Numbered from the stretch's first letter, positions 45,279 to 56,824 are shown. The stretch: 64,000 nt of DNA from Sepiola atlantica (GCA_963556195.1 OY744535.1:92581353-92645352), one strand, 5' to 3'. Notes: a model not told the origin generated them from the letters alone. Translations and numbers: made by a program.

Positions 45279-45875
45279 CGGTGAGGGTGGCCATTTAGAG
45301 TTTTAACAGACCCATACCCTAGCTCCGGAAGCGGAAAAATGTATAATTTTTCACTCAGATGTTCATGTTTTTTTTCTCAAAATAAATATTTGAGTGGAGG
45401 ACTAGTCTATTACCGCTTGATGAGATCTTAGTTTTTTCTAACTATTGATCGATAGTATCGACATTCCAGTGTAGCGACTTTTTGTACATGTATATATATA
45501 TATATATTTATATATATGCTTTTCTTGTACGTGTCTGTGCGAATAGAATGTACTTGAATGACTTTCAATGATTGAAGACGTGAAGATTTGAACAAAGAAA
45601 AGAAATTGCATAAAAACATCAAAAAGAAAATGGAGTTGAATAAATCATAGCGTTCCAAGCGACGTAACGATTCTTACCGACTCTTCTTCAAACCTCAAAC
45701 AAAAGAGAATACATTATTGAAACGGTTCAATTCATTTTATGAATTTTACTTCTAAAAAAGAAAAACGAAATTGAAACGTAAGAAAGCAAAAACGAAAGAA
45801 CTAAAGAGAATGATATTTCCTCTCTAACCCGACTGACAGACTAACGAAAGCCGCTTGTTATTTATCGTGTGACAG

Positions 45876-48800
45876 ACCTAAGAAAATGTTATTTCTTTTG
45901 TGACAGACCTAAATAAAAATATTATTTCTCTTTTGACAGACCTAAGAAAATGTTATTTCTTTTGTGACAGACCTAAGAAAAAATTATTTCTTTTGTGACA
46001 GACCTACGAAAATGTTATTTATTTTGTGACAGACCTAAGAAAATGTTATTTCTTGTTTGACAGACCTAAGCAAATGTTATTTCTTGTTTTACAGACCTAA
46101 GAAAATGTTATTTCTTGTTTGACAGACATAAGAAAATGTTAGTTCTTTTGTGAAAGACATAAGAAAATGTTATTTCTTGTTTGACAGACATGAGTAAATG
46201 TTATTTATTTTGTGACAGACCTACGAAAATGTTATTTCTTTTGTGACAGACCTAAGAAAAAGTTATTCTTTGTTTGACAGACCTAAGAAAATGTTATTTC
46301 CTTTGTGACAGACCTACAGAAAATGTTTTTTTTTTGACAGACCTAAGAAAATGTTATTTCTTTAGTGACAGACCTAAGAAAATATTCTTTCTTTTGTGAC
46401 AGACCTAAGAAAAAGTTATTTCTTTTGTGACAGACATAAGAAAATGTTATTTCTCTTGTGACAGACCTACGAAAATGTTATTTCTTTTGTGACAGACCTA
46501 AGAAAATATTATTTCTTTTGTGACAGACCTAAGAAAAAGTTATTTCTTTTGTGACAGACCTAAGAAAAAATTATTTCTTTTGTGACAGACCTACGAAAAT
46601 GTTATTTCTTTTGTGACAGACCTAAGAAAATATTATTTCTTTTGTGACAGACCTAAGAAAATGTTATTTCTTTTTTGACAGACCTAAGAAAATGTTATTT
46701 CTTGTTTGACAGACCTAAGAAAATGTTATTTCTTATTTGACAGACCTAAGCAAATGTTATTTCTTGTATTACAGTCCTAAGAAAATGTTATTTCTTGTTT
46801 CACAGACATAAGAAAATGTTATTTCTTGTTTTACAGACATAAGAAAATGTTATTTATTTTGTGACATACCTAAGAAAAGTTATTTCTTTTGTGACAGACC
46901 TGAGAAAATGTTATTTCTTTTGTGACAGACCTAAGAAAATGTTATTTCTTTTGTGACAGACCTAAGAAAATATTATTTCTTTTGTGACAGACTTAAGAAA
47001 ACGTTATTTCTTTTGTGACAGACCTAGGAAAATGTTATTTCTTTTGTGACAGACCTAAGAAAATGTTATTTCTTGTTTGACAGAACTAAGAAAATATTAT
47101 TTCTTTTGTGACAGACCTAAGAAAATGTTATTTCTTTTGTGACAGACCTTAGAAAATGTTATTTTTTTTGTGACAGACCTAAAGAAAAAGTGATTTTTTT
47201 TGTGACAGACCTAAGAACATGTTATTTCTTTTCTGACAGACCTACGAAAATGTTATGTCTTTTGTGACAGACCTAAGAAACTTTTATTTCTTTTGTGACA
47301 GACTTACGAAAATGTTATTTCTTTTGTGGCAGACTAAAGAAAATGTTATTTCTTTTGTGACAGGCTTAAGAAAACGTTATTTCTTGTTTGAAAACCTAAG
47401 AAAATGTTATTTCTTGTTAGACAGACCTAAGAAAATGTTATTTCTTGTTTGACAGACCTAAGAAAATGTTATTTCTTGTTAGACAAACCTAGGAAAATGT
47501 TATTACTTGTTTAACAGACATAAGAAAATGTTATTTATTTCGTGACAGACCTACGAAAATGTTATTTCTTTTGTGACAGACCTAAGAAAATGTTATTTCT
47601 TTTGTGACATACCTAAGAAAATGTTATTTATCTTGTGACAGACCTAAGAAAATGTTATTTCTTTTGTGACAGACCTAAGAAAATATTATTTATCTCGTGA
47701 CAGACCTAAGAAAATATTATTTCTTTTGTGACAGACCTAAGAAAATGTTATTTCTTGTTTGACAGACCTAAGAAAATGTTATTTCTTATTAGACAAACCT
47801 AAGAAAATGTTATATCTTGTTTAACAGACATAAGAAAATGTTATTTATTTCGTGACAGACCTACGAAAATGTTATTTCTTTTGTAACAGACCTAAGAAAA
47901 TGTTATTTCGTTTGTGACATACCTAAGAAAATGTTATTTATCTTGTGACAGACCTAAGAAAATATTATTTATCTCGTGACAGACCTAAGAAAATATTATT
48001 TCTTTTGTGACAGACCTAAGAAAATGTTATTTCTTTTGTGACAGACTAAAGAAAATGTTATTTCTTTTGTGACAGGCTTAAGAAAACGTTATTTCTTTTT
48101 TGAAAACCTAAGAAAATGTTATTTCTTGTTAGACAGACCTAAGAAAATGTTATTTCTTGTTTGACAGACCTAAGAAAATGTTATTTCTTGTTAGACAAAC
48201 CTAAGAAAATGTTATTTCTTGTTTAACAGACATAAGAAAATGTTATTTATTTCGGGACAGACTTAAGAAAATATTATTTCTTTTGTGACAGACCTAAGAA
48301 AATGTTATTTCTTTTGTGACATACCTTAGAAAATGTTATTTATCTTGTGACAGACCTAAGAAAATGTTATTTCTTTTGTGACAGACCTAAGAAAATATAC
48401 TTTATCTCGTGACAGAATTAAGAAAATATTATTTCTTTTGTGACAGACCTAAGAAAATGTTATTTCTTGTTAGACAAACCTAAGAAAATGTTATTTCTTG
48501 TTTAACAGACATAAGAAAATGTTATTTCTTGTTTGACAGACATAAGAAAATGTTATTTCTTGTTTGACAGACATAAGAAAATGTTATTTATCTTGTGACA
48601 GACCTAAGAAAATGTTATTTCTTGTTTGACAGACCTAAGAAAATATTACTTCTTTTGTGACAGACTTAAGAAAACGTTATTTCTTTTGTGACAAACCTAA
48701 GAAAATGTTATTACTTTTGTGACAGACTTAAGAAAATGTTATTTCTTTTGGGACAGACTTAAGAAAATGTTATTTCTTTTTGGTCAGACTTAAGAAAATG

Positions 48801-48945
48801 TTATTTCTTTTGGGACAGATTTAAGAAAATGTTATTTCTTGTTTGACAGACCTAAGAAAATGTTATTTCTTGTTTGACCGACATAAAAAATGTTATTTAT
48901 TTTGTGACAGACTACGAAAATGTTATTTCTATTGTGACAGTTTCT
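45876..48945 (+). repeat. 31-bp minisatellite, ~100 copies, 3.07 kb
   Basis: Unit GACAGACCTAAGAAAATG + TTATTTCTTTTGT. Variants alternate (TTGTGACAG, GTTTGACAG, TATCTTGTGACAG), and blocks of about 10 units recur (compare 47360-47640 with 48060-48360), indicating higher-order duplication. No ATG-to-stop frame is meaningful. Confidence 0.98.
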
Positions 48946-49342
48946 ATTTTCATGAAGCTAAACTAAAATGTGATAGACTGACGTAAGTATTTTATCAGAG
49001 TTCAGCGTGACACACAAAAAAAATAAAACTTCAGCCCTGAAGCACGATAACAGTACGACAAATTGGCAGAAACAGTGATTGACCAAGTTAAATGCTTTTT
49101 AAAACTGGAGCGTGACAGATCGACGAACATAATCCGTCATAGTTAAACGTAACAGACCCAGAAATAAACGCTTTAGGACGACAAACGGACAGATATTTTT
49201 ATAGAAATGTTTGGGCGCATCTAAAATAAGCTGCATTTATTTAATCTGTGGGTTTAGCGAGAACAATACTATTTCATACTTACACGTGACGGACTGAGAA
49301 ACGAACAAATTCAACTTAGCATCAAGATGGCTGCAAGTCAGA

Positions 49343-49345
<3 letters not shown>
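48946..49345. other. no recognised gene
   Basis: Flanking DNA retains GTGACAGAC/TGACGGACTGA-like phrases that may be decayed minisatellite units. Confidence 0.5.
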
Positions 49346-49380
<35 letters not shown>

Positions 49381-49381
49381 G

Positions 49382-49466
<85 letters not shown>

Positions 49467-49467
49467 G
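49346..49467. repeat. (ATC)n microsatellite
   Basis: About 40 ATC units with a single GCATC interruption. Confidence 0.98.
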
Positions 49468-49666
49468 GTGTAACGTCCGTTTTATGTTTGATAGCTTTAA
49501 GAGATTTATAACTAAACTAACCTATTGTTGTTTAAGTCTTTTTTTTTTTTTTCATATTTCGGATTTTATTAGATGAAAGATAATAATTGTTTGTTGGAGT
49601 TTAATGACATTTCAACCATCACAAGGTCATCTTAGGTCAATTTTTTTGTTCTGTGTGCTACTCCTA

Positions 49667-50061
49667 TTGGTTGTGCTCGGCCTTTTGGCTAAGATCAAAG
49701 TGTAGTATCTGTTCCGATGGATACTGCACCCCATACTGGTATTGTCTTGTCCTTAGGGGCTTGACTTACGCCGGTCAATGGGTCTGTCTTGTGCAGTTCT
49801 AGGAGGTCCACCCTCCCAGGCTTTGCCTCCCCTCTTTGGGGAGGAGTAAGTTTATTGCTTACTGTCTGAGGCGCCCCTACCTGGGAATGCCGACGGGGCT
49901 GTCCAGGCAATTTTTAAATGGCCAGAGTGCTCACCTCTCGGGTGCTGGCTTTTCAAACCCCACTTTTCCGACCCGACCTTGGGTCACATCTTACTTGTGG
50001 GAGTAGGATAAAAACTGGCCTTGTGCCTAACTCCTGGAGAGGAGTAAATCAATACTCCTAT
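49667..50061 (+). repeat. U2 snRNA-headed repeat, tandem unit 1
   Basis: Head TGCTCGGCCTTTTGGCTAAG at 49674 followed by ATCAAAGTGTAGTATCTGTTC equals U2 snRNA positions about 7-45 with almost no change. It then diverges (CGATGGATACTGCACCCC). Downstream: GTGCAGTTCTAGGAGG, GGGGAGGAGTAAG, GAGGCGCCCCTACC and a GGCCAGAGTGCTC segment absent from unit 2. The end is CTCCTGGAGAGGAGTAAATC then AATACTCCTATTGGTTG, which also precedes the next head. The U2 branch-point-recognition sequence, Sm site and 3' stem loops are not present, so this is not a functional U2 gene. Confidence 0.93.
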
Positions 50062-50425
50062 TGGTTGTGCTCGGCCTTTTGGCTAAGATCAAAGTGTAGT
50101 ATCTGTTCCGATGGATACTGCACCCCATAGACTGGTATTGTCTTGGCCTTCGGGGCTTGATTTACGCCGGTCTATGGGTCTGTCCTGTGCAGTTCTAGGA
50201 GGTCCACACTCCCAGGCTTCGCCTCCCCTCTTTGGGGAGGAGTAAGTTTATTGCTTACTGCCTGAGGCGCCCCTACCGGGTAATGCCGACGGGGCTGCCC
50301 AGGCAATTTTTAAACCCCACTTTCCCGACCCGACCTTGTGTCACATCTTACTTGTGGGAGTAAGATAAAAACTGGCCTTGTGCCTAACTCCTGGAGAGGA
50401 GTAAATCAATACTCCTATTGGTTGT
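50062..50425 (+). repeat. U2 snRNA-headed repeat, tandem unit 2
   Basis: Head identical to unit 1 over about 65 bases. The body is nearly identical, but about 45 bp (GGCCAGAGTGCTC to the CCCCAC) are missing. It ends with the same AATACTCCTATTGGTTG junction, now followed by unrelated TCGAGGACACCG. The two units lie head to tail, 395 bp apart. Confidence 0.93.
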
Positions 50426-51029
50426 TCGAGGACACCGCAGGTAGTAACTGAAATACCACAGTGCGACATGGGTTTACAAGTTAGATGACTGTACCCCCTG
50501 TTGAGGTATTAATTTCGATTCACAATCGGCCATCCATCGTAGTTGTTGCATCCACAGTATATCTATCGACTTATCCATGCGCGGAACGATATCTAAATTG
50601 GTAGAGTTGTCACATTACATACAGTTTGTCCGGGTTTCAAATCCTAGGTTCGGATGTGTCTTACTGAAGAGTCCAAACGATGGCGAAACTCAAGTCTAGT
50701 GACTTTTGTCTATGGCTACCGTGGTTTCTGTTGGCTGCGTCATTTGTATGATTGTGGAAATACACTAATACATGATAAGTTCGAATGCAACATGCGATAA
50801 ACGCCATATTAAAAGTAACGATAGTATCACTACAAAAACAGCTACATTTCAAAATCCGACCAGACCCTAAACTCATGTTTTACATAATATGATACGAGCA
50901 TAATTTCTCTTTGCTGTCAATTAAAATCAGTTTTTAGTCGAAGTCTAGGTTTAATATATTCGTAATTTTATGGTTTAGGTTGTCAATTCAAACAAATTTG
51001 ATATATCGTGTTTTGCGTTCGAAATCTTA
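50426..51029. other. no recognised gene
   Basis: Near 50580-50670 there is tRNA-like text (AATTGGTAGAGTTG, GGGTTTCAAATCCTAGG) that could be a decayed tRNA-derived SINE head. Not certain. Confidence 0.4.
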
Positions 51030-51030
51030 C

Positions 51031-51104
<74 letters not shown>
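51030..51104. repeat. (TA)n with TACA/TGTA interruptions
   Basis: Compound TA tract. Confidence 0.97.
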
Positions 51105-51106
<2 letters not shown>

Positions 51107-51388
51107 GGGAGGTGGTTTGCTTGAAGCTTTGTGTGTAATACGTATATAGAGAAGTATTAGAAGGCTATCATAATACAAGAAATGGCGTTGAGAAGTAAGA
51201 CAAAATCAAGTGATTTTTTTAAACATATTATTTAAAAAAAATATGATTTGTTTTTTTATATAGCAAATCTTACTTGATTAGGCAAGACTTCAACATTCTG
51301 ATGTAATGTGTGTGACCGTGTTCCATTATATATTTCGAGGAAGACCTCTTTGTCAAATTGTATGTGTTTCAGATCTCAAAAACACGTG

Positions 51389-51390
<2 letters not shown>

Positions 51391-51421
<31 letters not shown>
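51391..51421. repeat. (TA)n microsatellite at PLE 3' end
   Basis: Directly abuts the terminal repeat of PLE copy A. Confidence 0.97.
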
Positions 51422-51422
<1 letters not shown>

Positions 51423-51618
51423 CATTGAAGAGACAATATTTATTATTCATAATAAATTTAAGAAATTAAAAAGATGAAAGGGCAGCTGACCGGTTTCGTA
51501 CCTCGCTCAACAGAGCCAAATATCGAGGTAATGTATAAAAAATATAAAAAGATGCTATGAGAATTATAGCGAGGGAAAGGGGTAAAAAAAAAAAATAAAA
51601 AAAAGAAAAAAAGTTCAG

Positions 51619-53100
51619 TCAAATAGAAACAACATTAAGCCCGAGGAGATTTTCTCTTTGTTTGCAAAGAGAAGGTCTCAAGGACTTAATATAAATTGTT
51701 TCTAAGATCTTGAGATGATGAGGGGAGTGCGACTTACTAAGAATGGAGAATAAGTCGACACTGAATTTCGAGGCACAGGTGCGATTATTTATGAGATGTT
51801 GACCTATCGACGAGCCATAAGTATTATTCAAATCATCAGTTGGTAAATAATTTCCATTGCGAATTTTTGTGGGCACGTGTTGTTTGACCCGGATGTCCAA
51901 TCTCTGTGACGTCATCCCGACGTAGTGCATACAGCAACTACATTTAAATAAATAAATAATGGAATTATTATGGTGTGGGGGAAGGACATCTTTTCGAATA
52001 GAAGTTAAGATTGGACGAGAGGAAAAACAACACGCGTATTCGCAGCAAAATAACATTGTTGTACAGACAAAGAGATTTGTTTGGCGAATCTATCACTAAT
52101 ATTACCAAGCCAAGGTAGGCGAAGGTAAATAGGGCATCTGTCTACAGAAGCTGGTTTGCTTTTGTAAAAATGTAATATTTTTGTTTTAATCGTAGATTGT
52201 ACAATGTCTAAAGGGTAGCCATTGTTACAGAGGGTCTTAGTAATAAATTTAATTTCTTCATCCAGCTCGGTCTTCGAACAAATCTTTAAGGCCCTATGGG
52301 TAAGGGTCTTAATAAGATTAAATTTTTGTTTTGTGGGACAAAATGAGTCCCAACGAGTATAAAGACCAGTGAAGGTAGGTTTCCGATATACTGATGTTAA
52401 GAAACCACAGGAAGCTTTATTAACTAATACATCAAGGAATGGCAGTGAAGAATTAGTTTCCTTATCAATAGTGAATTTAAGAGCTGGATGAATATTGTTA
52501 AGGGACGTAAAAAAAAACGTCCGCTTCTGTTTCATTGTTGAACAGACAAAAGGTGTCGTCAACATAACGAAAGTAGATATCTGGTCTATTTGGACCAGAT
52601 AGGAGACCTTCTTCATGGAAACCAACAAAAATATTGGCCAATGCTGGTCCTAAGGGAGAGCCCATAGATACACCATCAATTTGTCTGTACATAATGTCGT
52701 CAAAACTGAATTCAACCGACATCGTAGCAAATTTCATCAACTCCACGAAAACATTTTCAGGAATAGGAGGAATGGGCAGTTGACCACGATATAAGGCATC
52801 AGCACATATATTAATCGTTTCAAGAAGGGGAACACAGGTAAACAGGTTAGATATGTCAAAAGAACACATAAATTTATCAGTATCTGAATAATTTTGCATA
52901 AAGTTGGAAAATGAAAAAGAATCTTTAATGCAAAATGAACTATAGTGTTTCAACACTGGTTCCAAAATAGTGGCAAGCTATTTGGCTACCTTGTGTTGGG
53001 AAGACCCTATCATCGATAATATTGGTCTTAATGGTACCCCAGTTTTGTGGGTTTTTGGTAAACCATACAAACGGGGTCGAATAGAACCCGTGGGCCTAAT
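51619..53100 (-). pseudogene. PLE copy A, RT core and GIY-YIG endonuclease, broken
   Basis: RT core: RPRLYGLPKTHKTG, then a stop where copy B has W (AKxLATI, near 52980), then FDISNLFTCVPL, GVSMGSPLGPALAN and RYVDDTFCLF (YVDD at 52566-52555). A one-base expansion of an A run (52508-52516) shifts the frame. FLDVLVNKASC and VYRKPTFTGLY follow. A second shift at a T/A homopolymer near 52022 separates the endonuclease, which begins CMHYVGMTSQRLDIR with the GIY-YIG pattern. At least three disablements, so not functional. Confidence 0.9.
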
Positions 53101-54119
53101 TATTTTAGAAATATTAGTGGGAAAGCTCCACTCTTTACCCACTTAACTAAACGTTTTTGGAATTTAGTCTCGATAGATACAGTGAAGTCATGTGTATCTA
53201 CCGGACCTAACTGAATAAATTTAGAGGTGTCCTCAAGAATAGTCGCCATTTTATTGACATAATCAGAATGATTAAGTATAACGACCCCTGAACCTTTATC
53301 AGGTTTTGTGATGACCAAAGATTTATTATTGCGAAGTGCTTCGATGGTACGGAAATGTTCACTTCGCCATTTTGATTCACAAAACGAAATAGGTGTACCC
53401 GCATACGAATGTGCGAAGTCATTTAACTTTGCCTTAAGATCATTAACCTTAGAGTCGGATGTAGGTTGAAGTCTTGCTAGTTGAGCAAAAAGGACTTCAA
53501 ATTCAGAATATATTTCTTCACGTTTAGTATTTATAGGAGGAATACAGAAGTCTAAACCATGGGAAAGAATGTTAAGTTCAAGTGGGGACAACTGAGTAGA
53601 AGAAATATTAAGGACGTTTTGACTAAAACTCGGGTTCGTCGAACAGCCAAACTTTCTAAAAATTAAATGTTTCAGTTTATTCTGATGTTTTAACGTTAAC
53701 CTAGAAAGGCTACGTTCGTGAATAACCGCAACATATCGCATAAATCTGATTTTGTCAAAGAACGACAAAGTGCCTATAGATTCCTTCCATGACTCGTGGT
53801 ATTTTTTAGTGAGTCGTGCAATGTCGCAAGAAAGCTTTGACAAAAAATTGGAAATGAAAGCATTTTCAATTTTCTGTCCAGGATGTAATTTTGCCCTCTT
53901 AATTCTAAGTGAAATAAAAGGGGGACAAACTTTATTACTCAAGCAAGAATGGAGGAAGGTCTCGTTAGCCCGAGCAGTTCTTAATTTACTTTTAATCTGA
54001 AGTAGAGAATTTAATCTACTGATTAATTCGGGTTTGTACCTAGTCTTGAAGTATTTAAATATTTTCTTTGTCGTACAAAACTTTAAAATAGCATTGAAGA
54101 GACAATATTTATTATTCAT
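53100..54119 (-). pseudogene. PLE copy A, N-terminal region up to RT entry
   Basis: 339 codons: MNNKYCLFNAILKF start within the terminal repeat, then basic and coiled segments (SLLQIKSKLRTARANET, RIKRAKLHPGQKIENAF). Then comes the motif-rich entry to RT (SLVITKPDKGSGVVILN), which is RT motif 1-like in PLEs. The frame stops right after VKSGAFPLIFLK. The downstream RT lies in the -1 frame. The ATG at 54119 is the first in frame, and the open frame begins in the terminal repeat. Start assignment is tentative. Confidence 0.85.
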
Positions 54120-54280
54120 AATGAATTTAAGAAATTAAAAAGATGAAAGGGCAGCTGACCGGTTTCGTACCTCGCTCAACAGAGCCAAATATCGAGGTAA
54201 TGTATAAAAAATATAAAAAGATGCTATGAGAATTATAGCGATGGAAAGGGGTAAAAAAAAAAAAAAAAAAAAAGTTCAGT

Positions 54281-54740
54281 CAAATAGAAACAACATTAAG
54301 CCCGAGGAGATTTTCTCTTTGTTTGCAAAGAGAAGGTCTCAAGGACTTAATATAAATTGTTTCTAAGATCTTGAGATGATAAGGGGAGTGCGACTTACTA
54401 AGAATGGAGAATAAGTCGACACTGAATTTCGAGGCACAGGTGCGATTATTTATGAGATGTTGACCTATCGACGAGCCATAAGTATTATTCAAATCATCAG
54501 TTAGTAAATAATTTCCATTGCGAATTTTTGTGGGCACGTGTTGTTTGACCCGGATGTCCAATCTCTGTGACGTCATCCCGACGTAGTGCATACAGCAACT
54601 ACATTTAAATAAATAAATAATGGAATTATTATGGTGTGGGGGAAGGACATCTTTTCGAATAGAAGTTAAGATTGGACGAGAGGAAAAAACAACACGCGTA
54701 TTCGCAGCAAAATAACATTGTTGTACAGACAAAGAGATTC
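54281..54740 (-). pseudogene. PLE fragment: RT tail plus GIY-YIG endonuclease, frame intact
   Basis: The frame from about 54740 to 54280 reads through VQQCYFAANTRVVFSSRPIL without the homopolymer frameshift carried by copies A and B (six T instead of five). It continues CMHYVGMTSQRLDIR to GLNVVSI. It lies upstream of copy A in the same orientation and meets copy B head to head at 54740/54741. Confidence 0.92.
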
Positions 54741-55341
54741 TAGGTTAACGTTAAAACATCAGAATAAACTGAAACATTTAATTTTTAGAAAGTTTGGCTG
54801 TTCGACGAACCCGAGTTTTAGTCAAAACGTCCTTAATATTTCTTCTACTCAGTTGTCCCCACTTGAACTTAACATTCTTTCCCATGGTTTAGACTTCTGT
54901 ATTCCTCCTATAAATACTAAACGTGAAGAAATATATTCTGAATTTGAAGTCCTTTTTGCTCAACTAGCAAGACTTCAACCTACATCCGACTCTAAGGTTA
55001 GTGATCTTAAGGCAAAGTTAAATGACTTCGCACATTTGTATGCGGGTAAACCTATTTCGTTTTGTGAATCAAAATGGCGAAGTGAACATTTCCGTACCAT
55101 CAAAGCACTTCGCAATAATAAATCTTTGGTCATCACAAAACCTGATAAAGGTTCAGGGGTCGTTATACTTAATCATTCTGATTATGTCAATAAAATGGCG
55201 ACTATTCTTGAGGACACCTCTAAATTTATTCAGTTAGGTCCGGTAGATACACATGACTTCACTGTATCTATCGAGACTAAATTCCAAAAACGTTTAGTTA
55301 AGTGGGTAAAGAGTGGAGCTTTCCCACTAATATTTCTATAA
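54741..55341 (+). pseudogene. PLE copy B, N-terminal fragment
   Basis: Collinear with copy A residues about 150-339. It contains ITKPDKGSGVVILN and ends VKSGAFPLIFL-stop. Overlaps the RT frame by 40 bases with a TTTCCCA heptamer at 55320-55326. Confidence 0.88.
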
Positions 55342-56438
55342 TAATTAGGCCCACGGGTTCTATTCGACCCCGTTTGTATGGTTTACCAAAAACCCACAAA
55401 ACTGGGGTACCATTAAGACCAATATTATCGATGATAGGGTCTTCCCAACACAAGGTAGCCAAATGGCTTGCCACTATTTTGGAACCAGTGTTGAAACACT
55501 ATAGTTCATTTTGCATTAAAGATTCTTTTTCATTTTCCAACTTTATGCAAAATTATTCAGATACTGATAAATTTATGTGTTCTTTTGACATATCTAGCCT
55601 GTTTACCTGTGTTCCCCTTCTTGAAACGATTAATATATGTGCTGATGCCTTATATCGTGGTCAACTGCCCATTCCTCCTATTCCTGAAAATGCTTTCGTG
55701 GAGTTGATGAAATTTGCTACGATGTCGGTTGAATTCAGTTTTGACGACATTATGTACAGACAAATTGATGGTGTATCTATGGGCTCTCCCTTAGGACCAG
55801 CATTGGCCAATATTTTTGTTGGTTTCCATGAAGAAGGTCTCCTATCTGGTCCAAATAGACCAGATATCTACTTTCGTTATGTTGACGACACCTTTTGTCT
55901 GTTCAACAATGAAACAGAAGCGGACGTTTTTTTTACGTCCCTTAACAATATTCATCCAACTCTTAAATTCACTATTGATAAGGAAACTAATTCTTCACTG
56001 CCATTCCTTGATGTATTAGTTAATAAAGCTTCCTGTGGTTTCTTAACATCAGTATATCGGAAACCTACCTTCACTGGTCTTTATACTCGTTGGGACTCAT
56101 TTTGTCCCACAAAACAAAAATTTAATCTTATTAAGACCCTTACCCATAGGGCCTTAAAAATTTGTTCGAAGACCGAGCTGGATGAAGAAATTAAATTTAT
56201 TACTAAGACCCTCTGTAACAATGGCTACCCTTTAGACATTGTACAATCTACGATTAAAACAAAAATATTACATTTTTACAAAAGCAAACCAGCTTCTGTA
56301 GACAGATGCCCTATTTACCTTCGCCTACCTTGGCTTGGTAATATTAGTGATAGATTCGCCAAACAAATCTCTTTGTCTGTACAACAATGTTATTTTGCTG
56401 CGAATACGCGTGTTGTTTTTCCTCTCGTCCAATCTTAA
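55302..56438 (+). CDS. PLE copy B reverse transcriptase frame (378 codons)
   Basis: Opens right after a TAA at 55299-55301. No ATG lies at the beginning (first codon GTG), consistent with expression by frameshift from the preceding frame or with an ancestral indel. Contains RPRLYGLPKTHKTGVPLRP, CSFDISSLFTCVPLLET (motif A), GVSMGSPLGPALANIF (motif B), RYVDDTFCLF (motif C, catalytic DD at 55884-55889), LPFLDVLVNK and VYRKPTFTGLYTRWDS. These motifs in this order define PLE reverse transcriptases, which are telomerase-like in origin. The frame loses the endonuclease through a one-base T deletion near 56417. The RT core itself is uninterrupted. Confidence 0.92.
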   Translation: MGKEWSFPTNISIIIRPTGSIRPRLYGLPKTHKTGVPLRPILSMIGSSQHKVAKWLATILEPVLKHYSSFCIKDSFSFSNFMQNYSDTDKFMCSFDISSLFTCVPLLETINICADALYRGQLPIPPIPENAFVELMKFATMSVEFSFDDIMYRQIDGVSMGSPLGPALANIFVGFHEEGLLSGPNRPDIYFRYVDDTFCLFNNETEADVFFTSLNNIHPTLKFTIDKETNSSLPFLDVLVNKASCGFLTSVYRKPTFTGLYTRWDSFCPTKQKFNLIKTLTHRALKICSKTELDEEIKFITKTLCNNGYPLDIVQSTIKTKILHFYKSKPASVDRCPIYLRLPWLGNISDRFAKQISLSVQQCYFAANTRVVFPLVQS

Positions 56439-56824
56439 CTTCTATTCGAAAAGATGTCCTTCCCCCACACCATAATAATTCCATTATTTATTTATTTAAA
56501 TGTAGTTGCTGTATGCACTACGTCGGGATGACGTCACAGAGATTGGACATCCGGGTCAAACAACACGTGCCCACAAAAATTCGCAATGGAAATTATTTAC
56601 CAACTGATGATTTGAATAATACTTATGGCTCGTCGATAGGTCAACATCTCATAAATAATCGCACCTGTGCCTCGAAATTCAGTGTCGACTTATTCTCCAT
56701 TCTTAGTAAGTCGCACTCCCCTTATCATCTCAAGATCTTAGAAACAATTTATATTAAGTCCTTGAGACCTTCTCTTTGCAAACAAAGAGAAAATCTCCTC
56801 GGGCTTAATGTTGTTTCTATTTGA
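56439..56824 (+). pseudogene. PLE copy B GIY-YIG endonuclease, out of frame with RT
   Basis: Endonuclease region RPILTSIRKDVLPPHH, CMHYVGMTSQRLDIRVKQH (Y and V-G pattern, catalytic-type R), GSSIGQHLINNRT, LETIYIKSLRPSLCKQREN, ending GLNVVSI-stop at 56824. A domain of this kind nicks target DNA in PLE retrotransposition. It is an open frame in its own right (from 56387), but its link to RT is broken by a homopolymer indel shared with copy A. Confidence 0.9.

Larger units (their letters stand above)
51422..54280 (-). mobile_element. Penelope-like element, copy A (nearly full length, defective)
   Basis: On -: terminal repeat (54280-54062, overlapping the start of the ORF), N-terminal domain, RT, GIY-YIG endonuclease, terminal repeat (51615-51422), then (TA)n. 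An upstream partial copy in the same orientation (54740-54281) gives the head-to-tail arrangement known for Penelope elements (pLTR). No inverted LTRs, protease or integrase. Confidence 0.93.

Noticed and set aside
45876..48945. CRISPR-like array
   Set aside because: The whole 31-bp unit repeats without unique spacers. It is a minisatellite in eukaryotic-type DNA.
49674..49720. Functional U2 snRNA gene
   Set aside because: Only about the first 40 nucleotides match. The branch-site-pairing region, Sm site and 3' hairpins are absent, and a different body follows.
50580..50670. tRNA gene
   Set aside because: GGTAGAGTTG and GGGTTTCAAATCC resemble A- and B-box text, but no acceptor or anticodon arm pairing could be drawn.
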